Both the position numbers and the translations under genes were made by a program. The notes beneath the pieces are model-generated. The model did no database searches, was not told the origin of the DNA, and saw only the letters and a program-made list of their open reading frames with translations. Below, piece after piece: positions 1 through 7,610 of a DNA stretch of 47,427 nt. Source of the stretch: Candidatus Rifleibacteriota bacterium (lineage in GTDB: Bacteria > Muiribacteriota > Ozemobacteria > Ozemobacterales > Ozemobacteraceae); the NCBI GenBank assembly GCA_015233565.1, contig JADFXM010000056.1, positions 1 through 47,427 of the forward strand, written 5' to 3'. The first letter of the stretch is position 1; each line of letters starts with the position of its first letter.

Positions 1-86
1 GTCGAAAAATTGTCAAAGCCATTTTTGGTGCCATGGTTAAACAATGTACCAATGGAGATAAAATGGACGGCGTGATTTTGGGGTAA
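1..86 (+). CDS. Possible 3' end of a transposase ORF (partial)
   Basis: An open frame runs from the window edge to TAA at 84-86 and encodes 27 residues (RKIVKAIFGAMVKQ..., ending DGVILG). It is basic and helical-looking, as transposase C-termini often are, and stops 37 bp before the edge of the repeat. No family motif is visible in so short a piece. The only support is its place in a sequence present at both contig ends. Confidence 0.3.
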   Translation, partial: RKIVKAIFGAMVKQCTNGDKMDGVILG

Positions 87-123
87 AAATCCGAAGATTT
101 AGCGCCCTGCGAAAATCGGTGTT
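1..123. repeat. Terminal inverted repeat, left copy (probable mobile-element end)
   Basis: These 123 bases are the exact reverse complement of the last 123 bases of the window; identity stops at position 124. The inner edge cuts the lipoprotein gene inside its FGE domain, so this looks like the boundary of an inserted element. Bases 3-86 read as the open C-terminal tail of a protein ending in TAA, which leaves 37 bp to the edge, a layout typical of an insertion-sequence end. I infer that the contig stopped here because the element is multi-copy. An assembly artefact is the main alternative. Confidence 0.85.
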
Positions 124-3100
124 TAATACACCGGTGTAAGACTTTGACTAATGCTTAACTTGTTGCAAAACACTACCGAATCATACCAACTAACCGTCTC
201 AACCGGCTGATTGGAAGTATCTGGGTAACCGCTTGAGCAACTTGTCTGCGTAGGAACAAAATAGGACGGATTCGTTCCAATAATTTTGGTATACTGCGCT
301 TGGGTTACTTCATATTTCCCCATGTAAAATGGTGAGAGCGTTACATTATGCTGAACCTCATCTGAATCTCGATTGGCCTCGGTGGCAGGACTCCCCATTA
401 CAAACAACCCGCCGGGTATTTCCACAAAGTTCATCTTTACCCCGCCCCCAAGGTCGATTTCCGTTGTGCCGGGAGAAACGGCGTTTGGGGTCGCCGAAAC
501 CTCAGTTGAAAGGCCGGACTCGCCAATCCCATTCACTGCCGACACTGCGTAATAATATGGAACACTGTTTGTTAAACTTGTGTGCGGATAGGGATTTATC
601 GCACCGATAACCTTTTTTGAGCTTTTTGTAACATCCGGGTTATTTGACCAGTACAAGTTATAACCGGTAGCCCCATTTGAGTTGTCCCAGCTAATTGTCA
701 CCTTACTATCCCCACCGGTTACAACAACATTCGACGGAATTCCAGGGACAGTCGGTGAATCCCCCGAATATCGCAACCAACCTTGACAGGAGTAATCAGC
801 ACCTAATCGGGCCGCGCTTACGGTATAATTCCCACCGGAAACAGTCATGTCATAAACAAAATTAGAGTCCCGGGAATCGTTTTTGACATGCTGCTGAATG
901 CAAACAACGTAATTGGGGCCGACATCTCTAATAATCGCTACATGCCCATAACCACCCGTTCCACCCGAAAAACACAAAATATCGCCTACTTGTGGCGAGG
1001 CGGTCCCACCGTTTGACATTGCGTTCAAACCAAGCGCTGCGGCGTAAGGGTAAGTTGCACTTGCGTTAAAACCGCCAATCGACCGTAAATTCACATGGTT
1101 TACCTGAAAGTAATACCTGTTCATGAATTCAACACATTGCCATTCCAGGCCGGTATTGCTCCCAACCTCATTATTGTAAGGTGGGTTTAAGGGTTCATTG
1201 ACGTCTGATCGGGCAACCACCCCACTGAATGACCCGATTTGATCACCAAAGTTCATTGTAGGCGCTGAAATTGCCGAAAAAGTTAGTTGCCCTGAGGTGC
1301 TTGTGTCTGGGTTAATAACCTGAATATTCCACGCATCTGATGGTGTCGCCCCCACGTTTAAAACTACCGTCAACAGTGAACTACTCACAAAATGGGTCGA
1401 TTTGATTTTATCGATGGAGAAGTTTGATTCGCGAATCCGTATGGTTGCGCCGAATTGAAAATTGGAACCGTGAATCATTAGCGCTTGTGATGCGTCCTGA
1501 GCAATCATCGAAGTCGGTTCCAAACTTGAAATTACCGGAGCTACCGTAGTCGGGGCAAAGTCTGAAAGTGGTTTTCCGACTGATATTACGGCATACTCTC
1601 GGGGAAGGGCGTTTATCCACAAATCACCGAGCCTTGTACCTATCGAGAAAACATCTACTCCAAAATCGGCCGCACCCTGAAAAATTCCAATTATTGTCGT
1701 AACTGCTTCTTTGGCGGCTTTCTTTCCGAAATCTCCCAACTTGCTTAATAAGCTCTTGGCAGCGTTTTCTATTTTGCCACCCGCTAATTTTTTATTCAAA
1801 ATTTTCTCTTTGGAATCCCTGAATGAATCTATGAGTAGTCCCAGAAAAAAGGACATAAAATCAGACACCGTTTGTTGTTCACCGGTACCGGAAAGGTAAG
1901 TTGTTATACTTTCATCGATTGTTGTTGCCAGACTGTTGAAATCGATCGAGGTTAATCTGTCTCCACCATCCAGAACTGCGGTCGCATCAAGGCCAACGTT
2001 TAACAACATTCCGACCAACTCTATCATGTTACTACGCAACGCTGATTTCCAAAGTGTGTATTGCCAGGGACTTGCTTTAACCTCTGAATACACATTTGAA
2101 AGGGGTCCGCTTGGACTTCCACTGTAAGCAACCATTACATAAATTCCATCGTGATCAAAGGTCATTCCATCATCAAAGAGCAAACCTGCCAAAAAATCTC
2201 CAATAGCACCTGTCAATTTATCCTGAAGGACTTGGATGAAATCTACAAAGTTTGCCACCCAGTACATTTCACCTTTCACGAAGAAAATTTTTGCTGAATT
2301 CATGTTTACTGCCCAGTCCTGTATTTTATCGGGTGAAAAAAAGAAATCTTTCTGCGAGGTCCAGGTAATTTTATTGGGGTCCAGTTCTATCAGTTGTCCC
2401 ACATAATCAACATTCGTTGTTATGCCGTGGGTTCCTGGATCCTGAGTAATTCTGAGTGTTCGATTACTACTTGTATTCAGTGTCAAAGCCCCCATAATGG
2501 CTTTATCACTTACATGAATCTGACCATAAACTTGATTTGAATCCATGCTTCCAAGTTTTTTGGAAAAATTTCTTTTGGAGGCTCTAAAAGAAGGACTGAT
2601 TGAATGAACTGATTGCAACGTGGACTTCAGAGCTTTGACCATGGCGGCCAAAAGCCGTGGATCGTCATATGGTGAATCAGATGAGGCATAGACTGTCTCG
2701 ATAACTGAAGCCAGCGCTGTGACATCCGGATTAGATCTGACAACCTGCAATAATGCCGAATAAGCGGTTGGACTGTTCGTCACAAAGAGCGGGTTGGAGA
2801 TGACAAGAGCTTCAGCGGTGGTTTGAGGGTTAATACTCAGTTTGGAATTAACATCGCTTGAAACGGTTATGTAAGCTTTATTACCTGAGCTTGCAATCGC
2901 GTAGGTTGTCATTGGAACCTGATTGGAAACGGTGACTTGAACAGATGCGCTTCCAGCCGCAACCGAGCCATTGCATTCGTTGTAGACTTTGTAATCGGTG
3001 GGGTTTTCATTTACCGGAAGCGTCAAAGTGACTGAGACTGGGGCCGTAGCAATGCTCGGAGTTCCCGAAGCGCCGTTAAGGGAGGCGTTCAGGGCGTCAT

Positions 3101-3776
3101 CCAAAATGGTGGATGCGAAAAAATTGAGCCCTGAAATTTTTCCAGAAATTTGAGAAGCAAGCCCGGGTTGCACATTTGCATAGAGTGTTGAAGATGCTAC
3201 TATTTTCTCGATGGTTGCCGCTAAAACGTCATCTTTGGTTTTTGTATTTTTCGGAGAAACAGTAATTACGTTTGCCACACTGGCAACAAGATCGCTTGCG
3301 CCATGGAAATCTGAGTACAGCCCGATTTTACCGTTGTCGATATGAATGTCGCCAATACAAGTCAGCGCCGGGACACGGTTAAAAACCACAGACGCCGAGC
3401 CGGACGCACTGACCGGAACAGTTTTGATGAGTGTGTCTGTCGGTCTCGAAGAATTTCCAACGTTAACAAGAATCAACTTGAAAGTTACCGTGGTAGAAGC
3501 ATTGGGGGCCGCCAGAATGCCTGCCAGCACTTCCTGTGATGCAGAAGAAGAGGTGATTGGTGACCCTCCAACTTCGGCCTCTTTTGGTGATGGCAACGAC
3601 AATTTGAAGTTTACATCAGCGACTACATTTGTTGCGGTTGACACAATCGGAGTAGCGGCTTGTTCAGCAGGCGACACACCGTCAAACTTTCCCAAACACC
3701 CAAAAGTAGCCAAGGTTGCGATAAAAGATAGTGCCATGAGACAGACGAAAATTAACTTTCCAGACTTCCTATTAAT
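123..3776 (-). CDS. Large lipoprotein with TIG, CHAP and FN3 domains and a truncated FGE-sulfatase domain
   Basis: A predicted exported lipoprotein of about 1217 residues. The signal peptide is clear only if translation begins at an ATT codon (3774-3776): NRKSGK, a hydrophobic core, then the lipobox-like TFGC. A GGAGG sits 6 nt upstream, whereas the internal ATG at 3737 has no Shine-Dalgarno and would lose the basic residues. The N-terminal 740 residues match nothing I recognise. An IPT/TIG-like domain lies at about 745-835. A CHAP (NlpC/P60-like) amidase domain lies at about 850-1000, with Cys in WQCVEF and His in GHVAII, and probably cuts peptidoglycan. An FN3 domain (about 1003-1098) and the start of an FGE-sulfatase domain (GLFVMGSPATEANRDSDEV, about 1105 onward) follow. 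The FGE domain is only about 110 residues instead of about 220-250 and ends at a TAA formed at the repeat junction, so the gene is 3'-truncated. Domain calls are by motif recognition; the role at the cell surface is inferred. Confidence 0.8.
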   Translation of the reverse strand: MNRKSGKLIFVCLMALSFIATLATFGCLGKFDGVSPAEQAATPIVSTATNVVADVNFKLSLPSPKEAEVGGSPITSSSASQEVLAGILAAPNASTTVTFKLILVNVGNSSRPTDTLIKTVPVSASGSASVVFNRVPALTCIGDIHIDNGKIGLYSDFHGASDLVASVANVITVSPKNTKTKDDVLAATIEKIVASSTLYANVQPGLASQISGKISGLNFFASTILDDALNASLNGASGTPSIATAPVSVTLTLPVNENPTDYKVYNECNGSVAAGSASVQVTVSNQVPMTTYAIASSGNKAYITVSSDVNSKLSINPQTTAEALVISNPLFVTNSPTAYSALLQVVRSNPDVTALASVIETVYASSDSPYDDPRLLAAMVKALKSTLQSVHSISPSFRASKRNFSKKLGSMDSNQVYGQIHVSDKAIMGALTLNTSSNRTLRITQDPGTHGITTNVDYVGQLIELDPNKITWTSQKDFFFSPDKIQDWAVNMNSAKIFFVKGEMYWVANFVDFIQVLQDKLTGAIGDFLAGLLFDDGMTFDHDGIYVMVAYSGSPSGPLSNVYSEVKASPWQYTLWKSALRSNMIELVGMLLNVGLDATAVLDGGDRLTSIDFNSLATTIDESITTYLSGTGEQQTVSDFMSFFLGLLIDSFRDSKEKILNKKLAGGKIENAAKSLLSKLGDFGKKAAKEAVTTIIGIFQGAADFGVDVFSIGTRLGDLWINALPREYAVISVGKPLSDFAPTTVAPVISSLEPTSMIAQDASQALMIHGSNFQFGATIRIRESNFSIDKIKSTHFVSSSLLTVVLNVGATPSDAWNIQVINPDTSTSGQLTFSAISAPTMNFGDQIGSFSGVVARSDVNEPLNPPYNNEVGSNTGLEWQCVEFMNRYYFQVNHVNLRSIGGFNASATYPYAAALGLNAMSNGGTASPQVGDILCFSGGTGGYGHVAIIRDVGPNYVVCIQQHVKNDSRDSNFVYDMTVSGGNYTVSAARLGADYSCQGWLRYSGDSPTVPGIPSNVVVTGGDSKVTISWDNSNGATGYNLYWSNNPDVTKSSKKVIGAINPYPHTSLTNSVPYYYAVSAVNGIGESGLSTEVSATPNAVSPGTTEIDLGGGVKMNFVEIPGGLFVMGSPATEANRDSDEVQHNVTLSPFYMGKYEVTQAQYTKIIGTNPSYFVPTQTSCSSGYPDTSNQPVETVSWYDSVVFCNKLSISQSLTPVY

Positions 3777-3782
3777 TTGATA

Positions 3783-3787
3783 CCTCC
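3783..3787 (-). promoter_or_regulatory. Ribosome binding site that supports an AUU start
   Basis: GGAGG on the - strand, 6 nt before the ATT at 3774-3776. No ATG, GTG or TTG lies in frame between this site and the ATG at 3737, which has no Shine-Dalgarno of its own. The site therefore supports initiation at AUU. Confidence 0.6.
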
Positions 3788-4067
3788 GGTATTAATGTCG
3801 ATTTTCCGCTCCCTTACAGATGCCAATACGGATAGCATTATCCAAAACGGACAATGAATGTCAAGTTTTTCCAGCTTTTCACCTTTTTGGTGATTTGTCC
3901 AAATTCTCTGAAAACAACAACCGAGGAATTTTCTCAACAACTCAAGGCTTGAAAAATTGAAAGCAAATGTGAATAACTTGCTCGGACTGAATTAAAAAAA
4001 ACGGCAATTCTTTAATAAATCCTGCTTTCCAGTGTGCTTTCAAGTGATCGAGCAACCCGAGTAAATG

Positions 4068-4297
4068 ATGATAAAAATTGTTTTTACACCTCTCGGTTTA
4101 GAAAAAGATTTTAGTCGCATTAAAAACCAGGGAAAGGACATACTCATGCTCAAAGAGATCTTGGAAAATTACAAGCTGGAATACCACTTGATCCCAAATA
4201 TCAGGACCATGTTTTAAGAGGCAACTGGGCAAATTATCGCGAGTGCCATATTGAATCTGATTGGCTTTTGATTTATTATCTTCACGACGTATTTTGA
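4068..4297 (+). pseudogene. Frameshifted YafQ/RelE-type toxin remnant
   Basis: ATG at 4068 opens a frame reading MIKIVFTPLGLEKDFSRIKN, the usual start of YafQ-family mRNA interferase toxins. The frame is lost around 4185-4195. In another frame the family's second half resumes: DPKYQDHVLRGNWANYRECH followed by IESDWLLIY, which carries the conserved DH-L-G, R-x-CH and DWLLIY signatures. A stop at 4295-4297 ends it before the expected C-terminal catalytic His/Phe segment. So there is at least one frameshift and a lost tail, and the toxin should be inactive. No intact antitoxin (RelB/DinJ) gene is visible upstream; a scrap near 3970-4000 is too degraded to call. The remnant ends just before the hypE ribosome binding site. 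Confidence 0.7.
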
Positions 4298-4310
4298 AAT
4301 TATTTCTTCG

Positions 4311-4316
4311 AGGAGG
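4311..4316 (+). promoter_or_regulatory. Ribosome binding site that supports an AUU start for hypE
   Basis: AGGAGG followed by 8 nt and then ATT at 4325. The only conventional in-frame start nearby is TTG at 4358, which has no Shine-Dalgarno and would remove the SCP segment seen in many HypE N-termini. Confidence 0.6.
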
Positions 4317-4324
4317 TGTAGACT

Positions 4325-5371
4325 ATTTCTACCTTTTCATTTTCTTGTCCAGTCAGTTTGACTGAATCAGTAGTTACTCTCGGCCAGGGAAGCGGCGGAA
4401 AATTATCACAGCAACTTATCGAGTCAATATTTATGCCACATTTTCAGTCAGACCCATTAGACGAAAGGCATGATGGAGCAAAAATTTCATTGCCTTCCTC
4501 GAAAATTGCATTTTCAACCGATTCATTTGTAATCAATCCACTGTTTTTTCCGGGTGGCGATATTGGAAAGCTTGCTATCTGTGGAGTGGTGAACGATTTG
4601 GCTATGTGTGGGGCGCTTCCAACCTACTTGAGTGTTGCTTTTATTATCGAGGAAGGGTTACCCATTGAAACCCTTGGAAAAATAGTCAGTTCGATGGCTG
4701 CTACTGCTCGTGAAAACCACGTCCAGATTGTCACCGGTGACACAAAAGTGGTCGAAAAAGGGAAAGGAGACGGGTTGTACATTTCCGTTGCCGGAATTGG
4801 ACAAATAGTCTCTAAATCAGATGTCGGCCCCAAATCAATTAATCCTGGGGATGTGATAATCGTAAATGGAGACATCGGAAGACACGGAATTTCAGTATTA
4901 GCCTTCCGGGAAGGAATGGATTTTGAAACCTCCATCGAAAGCGATTGCGCATCTCTTTTAGAGCAGGTAAAGTGCTTACTGGAAAACAATATCGAAGTTC
5001 ATTGCATGCGTGATCTGACAAGAGGTGGATTAGCAGCGGCACTTGGCGAATTGTCCCAGCAAAGCGGATTCAACTTTGAAATTTCCGAGGAGCTTATTCC
5101 GATTTCTGAGCCAGTTAAAAGCGCTTGCGAAATCATGGGCTTTGATCCGGTAAATGTAGCCTGTGAAGGACGATTCGTTTGTTTTGTACCAGAAAAGGAT
5201 TCTTCCAAAGCGCTCGAAATAATGAGTACATTTTCTTCTACCGGCTTCAATCCGGCCAAAATTGGAAAAGTTGATTCCCAAACCCAAAAGCTGGTTAAAA
5301 TTGCCAACAAAATCGGAACACAAAGAATTATGGAAATTCCTTATGGCGAGCTTCTTCCCCGAATCTGCTGA
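4325..5371 (+). CDS. hypE: Hydrogenase maturation protein HypE (carbamoyl dehydratase)
   Basis: HypE belongs to the PurM/AIRS-like ATP-binding family. It dehydrates the carbamoyl group carried on its C-terminal cysteine to thiocyanate, the cyanide source for the Fe-ligands of [NiFe] hydrogenase, working with HypF in the cytoplasm. The sequence has the glycine-rich start (LGQGSGGKLSQQLIE), the STDSFV and GGDIGKLAICG ATP-binding segments, and ends in PRIC with the catalytic Cys as the last residue, which separates it from SelD and PurM. The start is set at ATT 4325 (348 residues) because of the upstream AGGAGG; a TTG start at 4358 gives 337 residues. No hypA-D, hypF or hydrogenase gene is in the window, so its partners must be elsewhere. 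It stands alone between a toxin remnant and a non-coding stretch. Confidence 0.9.
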   Translation: MSTFSFSCPVSLTESVVTLGQGSGGKLSQQLIESIFMPHFQSDPLDERHDGAKISLPSSKIAFSTDSFVINPLFFPGGDIGKLAICGVVNDLAMCGALPTYLSVAFIIEEGLPIETLGKIVSSMAATARENHVQIVTGDTKVVEKGKGDGLYISVAGIGQIVSKSDVGPKSINPGDVIIVNGDIGRHGISVLAFREGMDFETSIESDCASLLEQVKCLLENNIEVHCMRDLTRGGLAAALGELSQQSGFNFEISEELIPISEPVKSACEIMGFDPVNVACEGRFVCFVPEKDSSKALEIMSTFSSTGFNPAKIGKVDSQTQKLVKIANKIGTQRIMEIPYGELLPRIC

Positions 5372-5947
5372 AAGTTGTCAAATATTATTTTTAGAAACTT
5401 TCTTAAATTACCCGATTTTAAGATGGTACTTTATAAGTGAATTTTTAATGTTCAATATTAGCTAGCACAATGATGTTTTAATAGACACTGTAGCTAATTT
5501 ACTGAAAGAAAGACTTGACGAGGCGGTCGTTGAGCGGAGTCGGAACTGATCACTGAGCGGACCGGAAGTGGCCAAAGTAATAAAATAAATTATGAATAGG
5601 TGAGTCCATTAGGAAGGAAGGAAGGAAGGAAGGAAGGAAGGAATAAGTAAACTCAATTGTAGCAAATGTCTGGAAAAAAATTGTCAGTCAAGATGCTACA
5701 GTGACTTTTAATACTGGTTAATTAAAAACGCGCAGACCGATTCCTTGATCGCATTTCCTCAGCTCACAGGCTGTGAGGTATTTAGTTTTCAGAAAAATAT
5801 ATTCCGTGTTGATATCGATTTTGGGGGGCAATTTTGGTGATTTCTTGGAAATTTTGGAAATAGTTTCTTCATTATGGAATTTTTTTTGCACTATTCACAT
5901 TTGCAGTTTTAACGTGGACCAGACTTTAATTTCAATGGTTTAGCTTG
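5372..5947. other. Non-coding stretch with a tetranucleotide microsatellite and small dyads
   Basis: No convincing gene in about 570 bp. It contains an 8-bp inverted repeat (ATTAGCTA at 5457-5464 with TAGCTAAT at 5491-5498), the AGGA tract described separately, and a perfect 7-bp dyad CTCACAG-G-CTGTGAG near 5764-5778. None is followed by a T-run, so I do not call a terminator. Confidence 0.5.
5611..5643. repeat. (AGGA)n microsatellite
   Basis: About eight uninterrupted copies of the tetranucleotide AGGA, 33 bp, about 300 bp upstream of the sugar-transferase gene. It is outside any open frame. Confidence 0.95.
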
Positions 5948-6628
5948 ATGCACTTTTGCAAAAAGAAACAAAAAAGTAATTGCATGAAGCAGCATCTTTT
6001 GCTTCAAAAGGCTATTAAGAGAGTGATAGATTTTCATTTATCACTCTTTTTGTTGATTTTATTTTCCCCGCTATTTCTGCTGATCAGCCTCCTGGGCCGC
6101 TACTTTCTCGGAAAGCCAGTCATCTTTCGACAAGTGAGATCTGGTCTTCAAGGCAAACCGTTTCTGATGTACAAGTTCCGAACCATGCTTGAAAAAAATG
6201 ACTGCAATGGAACCCCCCTGCCCGATGATCAAAGACTAACCCCTTTCGGAACATTTCTGAGAGCAACAAGTCTTGACGAACTTCCACAAATACTTAACAT
6301 CCTGCTGGGAGACATGAGTTTCGTGGGGCCACGTCCTCTTTTGCCAGAGTATGTTCCTTTATATTCAGAGTTTCACTCATTAAGACTCAATGCCCCTCCT
6401 GGAATTTTGGGGTGGGCACAAATTAACGGAAGAAACTCAATTTCCTGGGAAGAGAAATTCAATTTGGATGTTTGGTATGTCCAAAACTTCTCTCTTTTAT
6501 TGGATATTGAAATTTTTTTTAAGGGATTTAAAACTTTTTTTTCTCAAAATGACATTTCTTTCCCTAATCATGTTACAATGCCAAAATACACTGGAAGCTT
6601 AAACCAACTACCTAATGAAAAATTTTAA
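5948..6628 (+). CDS. Small phosphoglycosyl transferase (bacterial sugar transferase, WcaJ/PglC type)
   Basis: Transfers a sugar-1-phosphate from a UDP-sugar to undecaprenyl phosphate, the first step of building a surface glycan on the inner membrane. The compact monotopic form is seen: an N-terminal hydrophobic segment after KRVIDF, then FRQVRSG, the YKFRTM signature, the catalytic Asp-Glu pair in TSLDELPQ, then SFVGPRPLLPEY and WAQINGRN. At about 226 residues it lacks the N-terminal multi-helix region of WbaP-type enzymes. The start is uncertain: TTG 5945, ATG 5948 and ATG 5984 all lack a clear Shine-Dalgarno. The gene overlaps the following ATP-grasp gene by 14 bp, so the two are probably translated together and belong to a glycan locus. 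Confidence 0.85.
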   Translation: MHFCKKKQKSNCMKQHLLLQKAIKRVIDFHLSLFLLILFSPLFLLISLLGRYFLGKPVIFRQVRSGLQGKPFLMYKFRTMLEKNDCNGTPLPDDQRLTPFGTFLRATSLDELPQILNILLGDMSFVGPRPLLPEYVPLYSEFHSLRLNAPPGILGWAQINGRNSISWEEKFNLDVWYVQNFSLLLDIEIFFKGFKTFFSQNDISFPNHVTMPKYTGSLNQLPNEKF

Positions 6629-7610
6629 CATACTATTTACCAGTGCAGGCCGAAGAGTTGCTTTAATCAACTCTTTCAGGGAAGCACTAGCCCAACTGGG
6701 GCTTAAGGGTCGAATTATTACCGCCGACCTCAAACCCAATGCTCAAGCTCATTTTGTTTCTGATGCCCGGGAATCCGTTCCAAGAGTAACCGATAAAAAT
6801 TATGTATCCCGGTTACTGGAAATTTGCAAGATGCACTCTATCAATTTGCTGGTTCCTTTGATTGACCCGGAGCTACATATCCTTTCATCGGCTTCGGAAG
6901 ACTTTAAAAGAGCGGGAGTCTTCTTACTAACCTCTTCGACTGAAACCAATAAACTCTGTCTGGACAAAGTTGAGACTTTCAAATTTTTCCTCAAATTGGG
7001 AGTGGAAACAACCAGAATCATTCCACACTCAGAGCTTTATGGAACCAATCCTCCGCCCTTCCCACTTTTTCTCAAACCACGGCTTGGAAGTGGAAGTGTT
7101 GGAGCAGTTCAAATTAAAGATAAGATTGCCCTTGATTTCTATTTTCAAACAGTAACCGATCCCATTGTTCAAGAAATGGCTTTTGGAGATGAATATTCCA
7201 TTGACATCCTTACTGATTTGGACGGAAAAGTCCTTTCTGTAGTTCCCAGATTAAGACAGGAAGTGCGGGCCGGTGAAATCTGCAAGGGAATGACTGTTAA
7301 GAATCAGCAACTGATTGAGGGCGGAAAAATGATTGTTGAAAGCCTTCCAGGGCCATTTGGCTGTTTGACAGTACAATGTTTTTTGACGCCCGAAAGAAAA
7401 ATAATCTACACAGAAATTAACCCTCGTTTCGGCGGAGGGATCCCCCTCACCATTAAGGCTGGCGCCAATTTTCCTCTCTGGATTATTCAAATGGCACGCG
7501 GGGAAAAACTTTCGGTGAAAATCGACGATTGGCAAGACGGCCTGATAATGCTGAGATACGATGAAGCAATTTACACGAGAGAAGAAAATATCCGGAATCT
7601 CAGCCGGTAG
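6615..7610 (+). CDS. ATP-grasp carboxylate-amine ligase-like protein of a glycan locus
   Basis: A 331-residue ATP-grasp protein resembling the carbamoyl-phosphate-synthase large-subunit/PylC group. It starts with NILFTSAGRRVALINSF, a Rossmann-like pre-ATP-grasp domain seen in proteins of this type. The ATP-grasp core follows, with KPRLGSGSVGAVQ as the ATP-binding loop, then VQEMAFGDEYSIDIL and the metal-binding EINPRFGGG near the C-terminus. Members of this group often sit next to sugar transferases, and that is the context here. The substrate is unknown; ligation of an amino acid or similar acid to an activated sugar is an inference. Its 3' end overlaps the convergent ribF gene by 11 bp, with no terminator between them. 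Confidence 0.7.
   Translation: MKNFNILFTSAGRRVALINSFREALAQLGLKGRIITADLKPNAQAHFVSDARESVPRVTDKNYVSRLLEICKMHSINLLVPLIDPELHILSSASEDFKRAGVFLLTSSTETNKLCLDKVETFKFFLKLGVETTRIIPHSELYGTNPPPFPLFLKPRLGSGSVGAVQIKDKIALDFYFQTVTDPIVQEMAFGDEYSIDILTDLDGKVLSVVPRLRQEVRAGEICKGMTVKNQQLIEGGKMIVESLPGPFGCLTVQCFLTPERKIIYTEINPRFGGGIPLTIKAGANFPLWIIQMARGEKLSVKIDDWQDGLIMLRYDEAIYTREENIRNLSR

Noticed and set aside
3966..4003. Remnant of a DinJ/RelB antitoxin upstream of the yafQ remnant
   Set aside because: KANVN and LLGLN can be read, but the match is too short and broken to support a call.
5764..5778. CTCACAG-G-CTGTGAG dyad as a terminator
   Set aside because: One-base loop and no T-run; more likely chance or a binding site.
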